Below are positions 23,577-35,559 of a stretch of DNA of 64,000 nt, one piece after another. Origin of the DNA: Mya arenaria. Taxonomy: Eukaryota > Mollusca > Bivalvia > Myida > Myidae. Below the pieces are notes generated by a model. The model did no database searches. It was not told the origin of the DNA and was given only the letters and a program-made list of their open reading frames with translations. Both the position numbers and the translations under genes were made by a program. Position 1 is the stretch's first letter; every line of letters starts with the position of its first letter. The stretch is from assembly GCF_026914265.1 (NCBI RefSeq), contig NC_069135.1, forward strand, positions 39,017,946 to 39,081,945, in the 5' to 3' direction.

Positions 23577-24240
23577 TCCAAGGTGCTAGGCTTATGTCAT
23601 TGTCGGGCATGAACACTCTTTCTATGAAAAGTGCAATCGCAGATGCTTGCAATAAGTCATTGCCAACCACGAACACTTATCTAATGGACGGCTTGACTAC
23701 AGATGTTCAATTCTATACCAAGGTGCCGGGCATATGTCATTGCCAACACAATCAATCATTTAATGGACAACATAATTACAGTAATATATAATGCAAATGC
23801 TAGACACATGTTATTTTCAGCCATGAACAAATTTAATGGACAGCTTGATTACAGATGTTCAAGTCCAGACCAAGTTGCCAGGCATATTTCATTGCCAAAT
23901 ATAGGCACTCATTTATAATGGACAGCTTAATTACAGATGTTAATGTAAAGTGCAAGATGCTAGACACATGTCATTGTTAACCATAAACACTTATTTAATG
24001 GACAGCTTGATTACATATGTTTATGAATAGTGCAAGATGCTAGAAACATGTCATTGTTAACCATGAACATTTAATGGACAGCTTGATTACAGATGTTCAA
24101 GTCCTGACCAAGGTGCTAGGCATAAGTCATTGCCAACGATGAACACTCATGCCATGGACAGTTTTATTACATGCGGAGGTCTAGTCCAAGGCGCAAGCCA
24201 TGTGCCATTGCCAAACATGAACACTGACGTATGGTCGTAG
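23511..24240 (+). repeat. 80-bp minisatellite beginning inside the coding exon
   Basis: About nine units of roughly 80 bp, marked by CATGAACACT..., GACAGCTTGATTACAGATG and TGTCATTGCC. The first unit encodes the last residues of the membrane protein (NTPSIDSLITDV) and contains its stop codon; the rest would be 3' UTR. Unit starts lie near 23525, 23608, 23668, 23748, 23819, 23897, 23979, 24060, 24136 and 24216. Confidence 0.85.
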
Positions 24241-25363
24241 TCGTTTTCAACATTTGCTTGAAATTTCTTCTGCTGCAATGCCTGAACCGCAACCAATACA
24301 CTGTTTAATATGTTAAATAGTTAAAACATTTGGGTATACCTGTCTATTGATTTCATCTTTGTTAAACCTATAAAACATTTTCAGACATGTTTCCTTCATG
24401 TTTATATATTTATAAACTGCTTATTTCTAATTCGTATTTTATTATCTTATTTTAAATCTGATTTTTAAAATACTTAAACGTTGTAGCGTCTGTTTATATT
24501 GTGAGATGCAATGCAAAATGTCTCGTCACATCCGGTTTAATTCAGATGTAACATGATTTTAAATAGTGGGTTATAAACAAAAGCTATAGAATCTAAGAAT
24601 ATAGATAATCCAGTTAACGATGAGTGTGTGGCATTTAGAATATGATGTATGATGGAAATAATTTTTCATATATAAGCAGAAACTGAGCAAAAACATCGTC
24701 TGCTTTGACGGATCTGTGAATTAAACAGATAAACTCGTTTAAACGATGAGGGTTATGTAAAGCATAAACATATTGACTCTGGCTGTTTAAAGTCATCTGA
24801 CCGCCCCCGACCGGTTGGACCCGGAAGCGTTACGTTGGAACGGTTCCGAAAATCCCCGTTACGCCGAAACGCACCCGAAAAGCGACTCATTCAATCATTG
24901 TCTACTCTTTCCAAGATGGCGGATTTATATAGCATAAGAAGGGGTCACAGAGTGCATTGCAGTCTCGATAGGCACACCTGACTACGTATGCCTATATGTT
25001 TTAGATAGCCGTATGTAATCCAATACTTATCCCAGTCATTTTTGCGCCGTAAAATTGAAAATATGCAAAAGTTATTAAAGGGATATACTGGTTGGTAGCT
25101 GCTTTTCACGTTTTCATCGTAACCCGAGTCCATTACAGGCCCGGCAAACAGCGTTTATTTAGAGCGTGTTTTTATTGTCATTTCCTAAAATATTGTTAAA
25201 TCTAATAATCTGAAATATTATTGCAATTGACATGGGACTAAAACATGTTTAGATTTGGAAACAGTACTTGTTAATGAAGCACGGTAGTAATAACGCTCAT
25301 TTTTTGGATATCGTGTTAATGTGCCAGTGTGAAACTTATTGTAATATTATTATTTCTTCATAT
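24241..25363. other. Intergenic, possible CpG-bearing promoter-like patch
   Basis: At 24800-24935 there is a GC/CpG-richer patch (GACCGGTTGGACCCGGAAGC) ending in CAAGATGGCGG at about 24913, a YY1-type start-site motif. A following ATG opens only 21 codons (MADLYSIRRGHR). 25260-25360 is collinear with the 5' flank of gene copy 3 (about 41850-41945), so the upstream DNA of copy 2 begins here. No gene is supported. Confidence 0.4.
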
Positions 25364-28300
25364 CCTTTCGAATACCGCTACCGTACATCGACGCTCTACC
25401 GTAGCCGCCTAGTGCAGACCAATTTTTCAAGGGTGCTGGTTACCGCTACTGTTTACTGTAGGAATACTGTAGACGACTGAAACGTACCAAAAAAGTAGGT
25501 ACGTCCAGTTCCACAGCCGCAAAATGCACATTTTCCACAAATTTGTGGTACGTTTTTCATTAAAATAAGAAGGATTGTGAATTTTAAAAACAGCATTAAT
25601 ACGCTATGGTACTTTGTCTTAGAAACAGTAACTACACTACGGAATTTCTTTCAAATATAATAACCATGCAAAAATAAGCAACGGTATTTCTTTAAAAATC
25701 GTCATTCAACATAATTCGGCTCTGGCTTTTGTAAATTTGCTTAAATAAAACAGCATGCTTATGTTTTTCCTCTTGTATCAGGAGTACGCTGTGGTATCAC
25801 TGTTAAATTTAAGAAATGAGCAAAACTGCGCAGTGGTATTACTGTGATATTTGTTTTACGGACTGGGTGTTAACTTCGATAAGGTAGACATTTCATGTTT
25901 GAATTAAACTAAATCAGTCACTTAAGTGCACTTTGGTAGCGTGCTTGAATCTAGTTGTATGCAAAACTACGCAGCGGTATTTCCTGTATAAACATAATAC
26001 GTAATCAACATTACACAACCTATTTCAAAGGTGACGTGGCCTTTGAAGGTCATTTAACGCTAGTTACGATTCCCTTTAAAACTGTTGAAATATATGCTAT
26101 AACTTTCTTATAAATCCAACTGGACATCTATTACGTGATCGCTATAAAGTTATCACGGAAACCATAGTGACTGCAAATATCAACAGAACATCCATTACAA
26201 AATAGCTGTCACAGTTGCCATGAAAACCACTGCAATAGACAACAAACCAACCGGACAAATATCACAAGGTCGCATCAAGGTTACATTGGAACCACAGTGA
26301 CCCCTGTTATGAAAGTTGTATGGGAAAGGAGCATGACTTAATACAACATGCATCAATACATATCTGTCGATGAAGCAATGATCAAATGTCACGGTTACCA
26401 TTCATGAATCGTTGGTGCTCCGTGTGTCAGGAATTAACAGGCGTACTTAAGTCGAAAGATAGAAGTAGGGTTGACTAAAACAGCTGTAGAGAACTGAAGA
26501 GAAAACATCAAAGGATGATCATGTTGTATTTGCCGACAAGTTTAAAACATCAGTTTCTCTGGCGTTTGGAAAAAATCTATACATTCGTGTCACGCATTAA
26601 ACACCGGAAGGACATATTGGTGTATCGCAAAATCAGTCCACGAAAAGAGATGGCAAAGTTAGGATGCTCAGCAGAGGGGAACACATGGCATGAAATATTT
26701 CGGACCGGAAGCCTATGTCCACTGCATGGGAATAATCAAAACCCCATGACATGTTTCAATCCTATAATAAATAGCCGACAGAACAAGGTTTTGACGGAAG
26801 AAGTAAATACAAAAATACAAAAGGAAAGTGGGAAAAACATGCATCAAAGTTATTTTTTAATTAAAAAAGAACATGGGTGTTGTAGACAGTCATCAATTAC
26901 AGTGTACCAACACAAAGCGCTTATTTGTGGACCTAATTTGTGTGGTTTGCCGTGGACATCTCGCTTGTGATTTATCATGTATAAAGCGTCAACCCTCCGG
27001 CTACCTATAAGCTGTTTGAGAGGATGGTAATACTTTTTTACAGTATATTATAAACATGCTGTAGAATGTTAAATAGTAACCATAATCAGGTTTAATAATA
27101 TATTGATCGTTGCATGTACCACCAAAATGAAACATGAAAAACATCTTTTAAATTCAATCAGCTGTTTAATGTTTTATGTTTCTGTTTTTAGGTTGCAGAA
27201 CAACTTATCTACGGGAATAGCACACGTATAAGGAAATCCAAACAAACAAGCGACATTTTTTAACTTGACCTCAAAACAACAACTCATGTATTTAAAACAT
27301 TTCCAAAAATATATGTTTTTTTATATAATTGCATCTTTAAATGACCCTTAAATCGAAACAATGAACGGCCTCTGAAGTTCATGAAAATGCATACATTAAA
27401 TTATTTCTACTGTTTAATGGCACATCTTGAATTTCAGAGTCTAGTACAATAAAGCGCCGTTTAGATCAATCATGTATCAAAATAAAGTTTCAATATAGTA
27501 TTGGTGAAATAATCATAACAAAATGTTGTTCAGGTGTCAACGTTTTGTTCCTGAAGGGACGAATAATGTTTGTTTTAATGTTTTTTTTATAGAATTAAAC
27601 ATTTCATGCTTAAATTGAGGACATATTTTCGAAATTACACGTATGCAATGCAATTGTCGCTAACAACGTGTCTTTTTCACAAATATTCATCAATATGTGA
27701 TTTCATTTTACATTCCGATGATATTGCATTGCACCAGAAACTCCACTAGACTCTGTTGCCGTTATGTTAATCGTATGCTGTGATTATACTGGTGTTGTTT
27801 CCAGTGACAAATCTTGCGATATTTTTAGCAATATAACAGTGACAGTCAAATACTTTGATTTATGCTTTGGTCTATGTTTATCTATTATATAATTATGTAC
27901 ATGTGTTCTTTGTTGATAGGAGAAAAATTATTATTATTATTGATTTTCGTCATGTTTGATTTTATCCCTATGTATTCCTCAAGTTCCTATGATGTAAATA
28001 AATGATGTATACAGTTTATAACCTTGATGTATGAATGAATTGTGAATCCGTATTTGGATTTTTGTCCTATAAGTATACATTTATATAGGAAATGAATGAA
28101 CATGTGTGTAAAATATCATGATAGAGAATTGTTATTTTAATTCCTTTCTGATTTATTTGATAAAAAAACATATTGTTTTGTAATCACTCTATGCATGTGT
28201 AAATACTAAAATAAACAAAAATATGTATAAAGAATGAAAACTACAGGGACAAGCCCATTAGTCGAACAGTAAAAAATAGGCCCTGTTAATGGGTACACGT

Positions 28301-29537
28301 CAAGGACCCAAACAACAATGAACTAGAGACACAAACATTGTTACGCCACTTCTTAAATCATAATTTTCACTTTTTGTTTTATTACTGAATTTTACATGGA
28401 ATTGACATGTGCCTGGAAAACTGTACAACAATGTACAATAATGTGATGACTGCATTAAAATTAAGCACGGCTAAAATAGCGTATTTATACATACATAGTT
28501 TAGTCACACATGGCATTCCAGAGAGTGTTTATGTGGATTTTTTTTCAATTTAATCCACACACATGCAAAATATAATTGAAATAATAAAAACTTTTCGCAA
28601 CGTTGCCTTACAAACATCTTTTTAAGCATTGTACTTTTCTTTTGAAATATTTTGGAAAACCTCTTTCTACTACTGTAGTACAAAATTGCTGTTTTAGAAA
28701 TATCAAATACTAGCCGTAGCGTATTAATGAGGAAAACAACAGACATAAATATCGAGTTACTACAAAAGTTAAAACTGCCATAGGGTATCTATGCATGCAC
28801 ATGTGGTATAATTCCAAGATTAATCATATATAGCATTAAACGTCTCCGGCAATTTTGAAATACATATACCTGAAGTGTTTGTACTAGAACTACCAGAGTG
28901 TATTAATGCATAATAGTATCCTTTATGTACCTAACAAATTGTTAAAAGAAGTAATTCCTATCTGCAAAACTCGCCTATAGTAGTTTCATCAACATTAAAA
29001 AGTAGCCAATACCGAAGATGAAAATTACCATAACCTACATATCACAGGATTACCATTGCGCTGTTTTGCATGTGCGTATACCTACTGATGATGGTCTTCA
29101 ATTAAATTACTACAATACACGTCTACGGTTATTCCTACATTTGTTCAAAATTCATCATATCCGTAGTGTATTAATGAGAGTTTTGTATTTTTCCGAAGTC
29201 AACCAGAGCGTAGTTATGCCGATATGTCATATTTATTAATACGTGAATATTGAAATTGCCGTTACAAAAAAAAAACAAAAAAAAACAAAAAAAAAAAAAA
29301 CATGCATTTTATTGTATTAATGTGCATTTTAATCGTTAGATTTTAGTCTCTGCTTTTAGCAAACCATGTACAAGATTATAAAAATAAGCGGTATTCCCAC
29401 GCTGTACGATAGCGCTAATCAGAAGCCGAAAATTTGAGTACGGTTTACACTGCTGTGGTAGTTCGCCGGGGAATGATAGAGGTAATGGGGACACCCGAAT
29501 TTAGGGTCTGCATTAGGCGGCTATGGTAGCGGAAAGG
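25364..29537. mobile_element. 4.2-kb TIR DNA element (element A) inserted upstream of gene copy 2
   Basis: The ends CCTTTC...CCGCTACCGTA and TATGGTAGCGGAAAGG are inverted, with the inner word GCCGCCTA.TGCAGACC shared. ATAT flanks both sides (25360-25363 and 29538-29541), and the flanks rejoin into the uninterrupted 5' sequence seen at copy 3 (41930-41960). Subterminal regions of 600-900 bp hold many dispersed short motifs: GCGCAGTGGTATT, CGCTATGGTA, GTATTAATG. The 151-codon frame at 26515-26970 matches no transposase I know, so this copy is probably non-autonomous. Confidence 0.75.
26515..26970 (+). CDS. Hypothetical 151-residue ORF inside element A
   Basis: The longest open frame in the element, opening MIMLYLPTSLKHQFLWRLEK, basic and with several Cys and His near the C-terminus (HGCCRQ, CGPNLCG). 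No known domain is recognised, and codon use looks unspecialised. The relative in the intron of copy 3 lacks a matching region. It may be chance in AT-rich DNA. Confidence 0.2.
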   Translation: MIMLYLPTSLKHQFLWRLEKIYTFVSRIKHRKDILVYRKISPRKEMAKLGCSAEGNTWHEIFRTGSLCPLHGNNQNPMTCFNPIINSRQNKVLTEEVNTKIQKESGKNMHQSYFLIKKEHGCCRQSSITVYQHKALICGPNLCGLPWTSRL

Positions 29538-29659
29538 ATATCACCTCAGTACAAAACAATTTACTTCCTTGTTACAATATTAACAGTACGGACTGAATGA
29601 TCATCTATTTGATTTAGTTTGTAAGTCAGTTTTACACTCAAGAGAGAAAAAGCCCCACT

Positions 29660-29967
29660 CAGAGGGGCTGTGATTTCATTCACGAATTTTCTTGCTCTCC
29701 GTGTAAAGAGAACGGATTTAACACAGAAGCTCACCATCATTGTACGCAGTGTACAAAATATTACTGCCAAAACTGTTTTTCAAAACATGAAGGATTATAT
29801 CAGAAGCATGCTGTGCTCGGCCGGAAGGAAGTGGAGAAATGGGAGGCAGCCCCTGGGGTGACGGACGCCCTGGAGAGATGCGGGATGCACCCCGGGGAGG
29901 CGTTGAAGCTGATATGTGGTGACCATGACCAGCTGTGTTGTTATTTATGCGTTGCCATTGATCATAG
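29660..29967 (+). pseudogene. B-box gene copy 2, exon 1 (start codon lost)
   Basis: The frame reads QRGCDFIHEFSCSPCKENG, then both B-boxes through GDHDQLCCYLCVAIDH, ending in a phase-2 donor AG|GTTTGT. The bases that encode the initial Met and about nine residues in copy 3 are missing or changed (AAAAAGCCCCACTCAG instead), and an in-frame TAG lies upstream with no ATG between. Zn ligands are all retained. Frames starting inside at 29670 and 29813 are a shadow and the 3' part of this exon. Confidence 0.75.
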
Positions 29968-30040
29968 GTTTGTAAAAGAAAATGTCAATTTAAAGGCACT
30001 CAACATAGGCTGACTTTTTGCTCTTTTTCTATAAATTATT

Positions 30041-31680
30041 AGTTCACCTGAGCACCAAGTGCTTAAGGTGGGCTATTGTGATCGCCCTGTGTCCGTCGTC
30101 CGTCGTAGTCGTCCGTCGTCGTCCGTCGTCAACAATTTGACTGTTAACACTCTAGAGGTCACAATTTGGGCACAATCTTATTGAAACTTGGTCAGAATGT
30201 TACCCTCAATAAAATCTTGAACGAGTTTGATATTAGGTCATCTGGGGTTAAAAAAACCTGGTCACCAGGTCAAATTAAAGGAAAAGCTTGTTAACACTAT
30301 GGAGGACACATTTATGACTGTATCTACAGGAAGCTTAGTCAGAATGTTAATATTTAAAATCTCTAGGTCAAGTTCGAATGTGGGTCATGTGCTGTCAAAA
30401 ACTAGGTCACATGGTCAAATTGAAGGAAAAGCTTGTTTACACTCTAGAGGTCACATTTATGACTGTATCTTATTGAAAGTTGGATAGAATGTTCATATTA
30501 ATAATCTTTAGGTCAAGTTTAAATCTGGGTCATGTGTGATAAAAACTACGTCATTAGGTCAAATCATAGGAAAAGCTTGTTAGCACTCTAGAGGTCACAT
30601 TTATGAATGTATGTTAATGAAATTTAGTCAGAATGTATATATTGATTAGCTCTAGAAAAAGCTCGAATCTGGATCATGTGCAGTCAAAAACTAGGTCTAC
30701 AGGTCAAATTGAAGGAAAATCTTGTTAACACTCTATAGGTCACATTTATAAATGATTCATCATGAAATTTGGTCAGAATATTATATTAATAATCTCTAAG
30801 TCAAGTATAAATCTGGTTCATGTGCGGTCAAAAACTAGGTCATTAGGTCAAATCATAGGAAAGGCTTATTAGCACTCTAGAGGTCACACTAATGACTATA
30901 TGTTCATGAAACTTAGTCAGAATGTTTATATTGATTAGCACTAGGAAAAGTTCGAATTTGGGTCATGTGCGGTCAAAAACTAGGTCAAATTAAAGAAAAA
31001 GCTTGTTAACACACTAGAGGTCACATTTATTACTGTATCTTCATGAAAGTTGGTCAGAATGTTAATATTAATAATCTCTAAGTCAAGTTTGAATCCGGGT
31101 CATGTGTGATAAAAAATTACGTCATTAGGTCAAATCATAGGAAAAGCTTGTTAGCACTCTAGAGGTCACATTTATGACTGTATGTTCATGAAACGTAGTC
31201 AGAATGTTTATCTTGATTAGCTCTAGGTCAAGTTCGAATCTGGGTCATGTGTGGTTAAAAACTATGTCACCAGGACAAATAATAGGAGGTCAAAAACCAG
31301 GCCACTAGGTCAAATCATAAAAAAAACTTTGTATACACTCTAAAGGTTATATTATCTCTTTGATCAACATGAAACTATGTTTGTGTTTATGAAGTCTATG
31401 TCAAGTTTGAAACTGGGTAACCCGAGTTCAAAAACTAGGTCACGAAGTCAAATCATAGAAAACATTGTTAAAACACTGTTGAGGCCATATTTTCTACTTT
31501 ATCTATATGAAACCTGGTCAAAATGTACTTATTACAGCAAGGAAAGGTTTGCACTTTCCATCGCCCTGAAAAACACTTATTCCCTTCCCCTGTCACAATT
31601 GCCCTCGCCCTGAAAACACTAATTTCACACTTGAATTGGATCAGGTGAGCGAAACAGGGCCTTCAGGTTCCTCTTGTTTT
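30041..31680. mobile_element. 1.6-kb repeat element with internal 150-bp tandem units, in the intron of copy 2
   Basis: The left end TTCACCTGAGCACCAAGTGC leads into a (CGTCGTC)n-like tract; the right end is ATCAGGTGAGCGAAACAGGG ... CTCTTGTTTT. Short inverted ends (CACCTGAGC / GGTGAGC). Inside are about nine units of roughly 145-150 bp repeating CACTCTAGAGGTCACATTTA, GTCAGAATGTT, AGGTCAAGTT and CAAAAACTAGGTCA. Non-coding. It interrupts a MITE whose ends remain at about 29992 and 31961. Confidence 0.7.
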
Positions 31681-32007
31681 ATTTAACTCATTCGACTTTA
31701 GTGATTAAAGAAAAGAAAGCTAATGATTTGTGTAAATTTAAAAAAGCCTTAATACATGCATACAGTGTTTTTCACAAATAGCTACGTGGCCATACATTCA
31801 CCAGTTAAAATGTGCCAACATATCATCTATATTGCAATATCTTTTTAATCTGAAAACAAATCATACGGTTTTTCTGGCTTTGATTATTTTAAGTAGAATT
31901 AATAAAACATTAAAATGAAATTAAATTTAAAAGAAAAATCTTGTTTATGCATCAACCTAAATTTTGCGCCTTTAGGACACTAATATGTAAATAAGCTTTA
32001 CTGACCA

Positions 32008-32295
32008 GGGACGGATCTAGAATACGATTCCAAAATATGTCTCAGGGGCGTAGCCGTATGACTTGCGCCATTCCCTCAGAACCGAAATTAAATTGGTTTT
32101 AAGTGTTGTCATGGGGTTTTGGTTTCCCCAAAGAAACAAAATATCAATTTCAATCCCGGAAACGTGAATTTTTTGTCGTATTACATTATATCTTTTTCTC
32201 CTTTATAATATAAAAAGTAAAAATGGGCGATTTAAGAGGGGTGTGTGGTGGGGGGCGCCACCCCCCCCTCCCTCCCCTGGAACCGCTATTGGTTA
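32008..32295. mobile_element. GGACGGATC-type repeat in the intron of copy 2
   Basis: Starts CCAGGGACGGATCTAG, ends GGGGGCGCCACCCCCCC...CCCCTGGAACCGC. Absent from the introns of the other copies, so an insertion. A relative with GGGGCGGATCAAGG and CCCCTGGATCC ends lies at 50255-50510. Confidence 0.5.
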
Positions 32296-32402
32296 CTTCG
32301 GTCATATTTAAATCATTTTCTTTAACGTAGTCCGACATAAGCAAGGTCATATACAGTTTATGCAGATCTGATTACAACTGTTTCACAACTTCTTGGTTTC
32401 AG

Positions 32403-33783
32403 ACAATGCTCCAAAATCCAACACATTCCAGATGTAGCAAAAGGTGTTCAGAGAAATATTGAGTTTCAACAAATTCCAAAGAAGATAGCTGAACTTCAAA
32501 AGCAGTTCGAGCTGATGAAAGAAGCACGATTGAAGAATACAATGTCTCTGAAAAAGACTCAGGCAGCCATATCTGATGAAATTAAAACCATACGTAAAAA
32601 GATCAACGAAATTCTTGATAAGATTGAGAAGGCAACTTTACAGGACTTGGACGGAATTATGGTTCAACTTGAAAAAAACTAAAGAAAGATATCGAAACTT
32701 GTGATAAAAAGTCTATCCAACTGCAAAACATGATTGCCGCTTTTCAAACCAAAGCAAACTCAAGCGAGTCAAAATCATATATTGCGTACAGAAAGAGCCA
32801 GGATATGATTTCACAAGCAAACGATCATCTTCGTGGCATATCAGTCATTGAGTGTTACAATGTAACATTTCAAGCCAATAATCTGATCGAAGAACTTTTA
32901 TCTTCAATAAAGACGTTTGGAGCAAATGAAGAACAAACTGTTATGACCAAACAGCGAAAAGATCCCCTTGCCGATCCAAACCACGTCTTCAGTGTTGAAG
33001 AGTATAAGGAATACAACGTGAAGATGTGGTGACAGATATCAATCTCACATGTGTGGCGTATGTGAATTGCGTAATGGAGAGTTTGTCATAGCAGACATGT
33101 ATAATTGTAAAGTGAAGCTCCTAGACAAGGAGTACAGGTTGATCGACCATTGTGATGTCCCGGTGATCCCTTGTGACGTGTGTCACATTGACGGAAATGA
33201 AGTGGCAGTTTGTGTTTACAGTGAAAATGCTGACAGATGAGGACTTTATTTTATTAATGCTACGAAAGGGAAACTCGTCACTACGAGGAAGTTAAGTTTC
33301 AACTATCAATGTTTTGCCGCAGCTCAACATGATGGCCAGCTTTACATCTCCTCCGGTACCGTACTATACGTCTACACGATGTCGGGAAAGAAGGTGAAGA
33401 AGCTGTACGAAGACAAGTCTGGTAGTCAGACGGTGGACAAATCTGCCATCAGTTACGACGGGAAGACAATCTACATTACAAACTACGATGAACATCAATT
33501 GATCACCCTGGACAACAACGGCAACAAGTTGGCTTTACTCACTGACCCTGACATGAAAAAACCTACCGGCGTACACGTGACACCTGCTGGACACGTGTTC
33601 GTCTGCTGCTATGACTCCGGGACAGTGCTGCAGGTTGACAAAGACGGGGAGAAGAAGTTGGCCACCCTGGCAAGGAAAGAAGACGGACTGTACGGACCGG
33701 GTGATTTATTTTTCAGCAGCAGCACTTCCTCTCTGATTGTTGGTGGAGAGAAAGACACACTTCTTGTTATCAAAATTAATTAA
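32403..33783 (+). pseudogene. B-box gene copy 2, exon 2 (coiled coil and propeller, broken)
   Basis: The acceptor CTTGGTTTCAG precedes 32403. The product would follow RQCSKIQHIPDVAKGVQ, then a coiled coil and the NHL-like propeller to VIKIN. Breaks relative to copy 3: a one-base loss in an A-run near 32672-32680 giving TAA at 32680-32682; a frame change near 33025-33045 where TGTGGTGACAGAT replaces the usual sequence; and an Arg-to-stop change, TGA at 33238-33240. With the missing start in exon 1 this is a pseudogene. The last 134 codons (33379-33783) remain intact. Confidence 0.85.
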
Positions 33784-34414
33784 AACTTAAAATAATGTTT
33801 GTTTTGGTACTATTTAACTGGGATCTTCCTTATTGCTGCAAAGTTCATTGTCATGTACAATTGTCTTCTTTAGACCGCTGGCTATAAGTAATATGATATG
33901 AATCCAAAAGCATCTTGTGAATACTTTACTTTTATCATATTTTGGAAAAAAATTAACCCATTTACTATGTGAAATATTATTTATATATATATGTGTTCTA
34001 TTTGATGAATGTAGAATGTTCAATTTTCGTGTATATATTGCCTATTAAGAAGCATGTAAACATATTCTTTTTTAGTATGCTATTTTCGTTTTGTAAAGTC
34101 ATTAAAAGAGTGGCCAATGAACGCTTTATCAAACTCGTTCTGGTGTCAATAAATATGTTGGCAATAATCACTTTGAGAACACCATCATATTGATTTAGTT
34201 AATTTAAACACAGTGAAGATTTTCATGCACAATTCACACACAATCAGATGAATCACAAATAAAAAAATCAAAAAAAATCTTAATTCAATGTCGGTGATAG
34301 GGTTCACGTGAACCAAAATAAAATCATCTTTTGAAGAATGCATACTAGATTTTAAACGTAAACTAAATAAAATACTGAAGGAAAGATTCTCACGAACACA
34401 TATACAAGTACAAC
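33784..34414 (+). other. 3' flank of copy 2
   Basis: Collinear with the flanks of copies 1, 3 and 4. AATAAA at 34148-34153 is at the same position as in copy 1. No gene. Confidence 0.55.
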
Positions 34415-34930
34415 ATACATCTCAAGTATACCATCGACAGTCTCAGTTAGATTTGCATCATACATCTCTCGTAATACATTGACAGTCTCGGTTAGATTTG
34501 CATCTTACACCTCACGTAATACATCGAAAGGCTCAGTTTGATTGAGACGTACATATTACGTATTACATCGACATACTTTGTTTGACTGAGTCTTACGATT
34601 CAGGTTTAACATCAACAGTCTCAAATTGAATAAGACTTACATATCACATACTAGTAAATAATTGACAGACCGGTTTAATTGAGACTTACATCTAACGTGT
34701 TACATCGACAGCCTCCGTTAGATTGAGACTTACATTCCGCGTAAACCATCGATAGTCCCGGTTAGATTGCGACTAACATCACACATGTAGCATCGTCAAT
34801 TTCGGTTAGTTTGAGACTTACACCCCAGGTGTTACATTGACAGTCTCCGGTGGACTGGGACTTACATCTCACGTGTTACATCGACAGTCTCGGTAAGATT
34901 GAAACTTTCATCCCACACATTAAATCGTCA
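34415..34930 (+). repeat. 44-bp minisatellite downstream of copy 2
   Basis: About 11-12 diverged units with core CATCGACAGTCTC, GTTAGATTGAGACTTAC and ATCTCACGT. Same family as the arrays after copies 1, 3 and 4. Confidence 0.9.
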
Positions 34931-35211
34931 GTTTTAACTGGAATGCGACTGCTCATTTAGTAAAATGGTAGATGCATTTCAGTCCAGTATGAACCATAAC
35001 GTAAGTGTTTTTGAAAAAGGTGAGAACTGAAACATTCAGATCAAACATTCTCAGACATAATAAGTTTAGAGCAATATTGTCGTTAGAAATGAAACTTATC
35101 ATTTACTGGGTATATATTATTCTTTTTTTAAAGAAAGGTGGTGTTATTAATTTTAGCTGAACCCGTACACAAGCTTAATTTAATTTTAAGTTATAACAAC
35201 ATTATATTTCT

Positions 35212-35397
35212 CATTCTCGTTGGCACGATGTTACGCGAGAGTGTGGTCTTGTGTTGTGGGGGAAACCGGCTTACCAGGGGGAAACCTACTTGTCCGGCTT
35301 GGTAACCTCACGCCAAACTCATATGGGTCTAAGCTGGGAATAAAACCCGGGTCGCCTGGGTAAGAAAAGAGTTAACTAACCAATGCGCTTACCGGAA
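35212..35397 (-). mobile_element. tRNA-derived SINE
   Basis: On the minus strand the head reads CCGGTAAGCGCATTGGTTAG (A-box-like), followed by a CCCAGGCGACCCGGGTT B-box-like block. This is the tRNA-related head of a SINE. A second copy in the same orientation lies at 51076-51226, at the equivalent place in the flank of copy 3. Not a functional tRNA: no complete cloverleaf. Confidence 0.6.
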
Positions 35398-35559
35398 AAT
35401 TTTAAACAGAAGCTGGCAATTGTTGCTATAATCTATATTCATTTTTAACATCTAAAAAAACTTAGTTGTAATATTATGTTTGATACGTCTTAGGCCTATA
35501 TTTTATTCTTTCTGTACACTTACTTGCCTTACAATGATACCTTAATAATATGCGGTCAG

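Noticed and set aside
35340-35397. Possible tRNA gene on the minus strand
   Set aside because: A- and B-box-like words are present, but the B-box is degenerate (GGGTTTTATTC) and no full cloverleaf forms; better explained as a SINE head.
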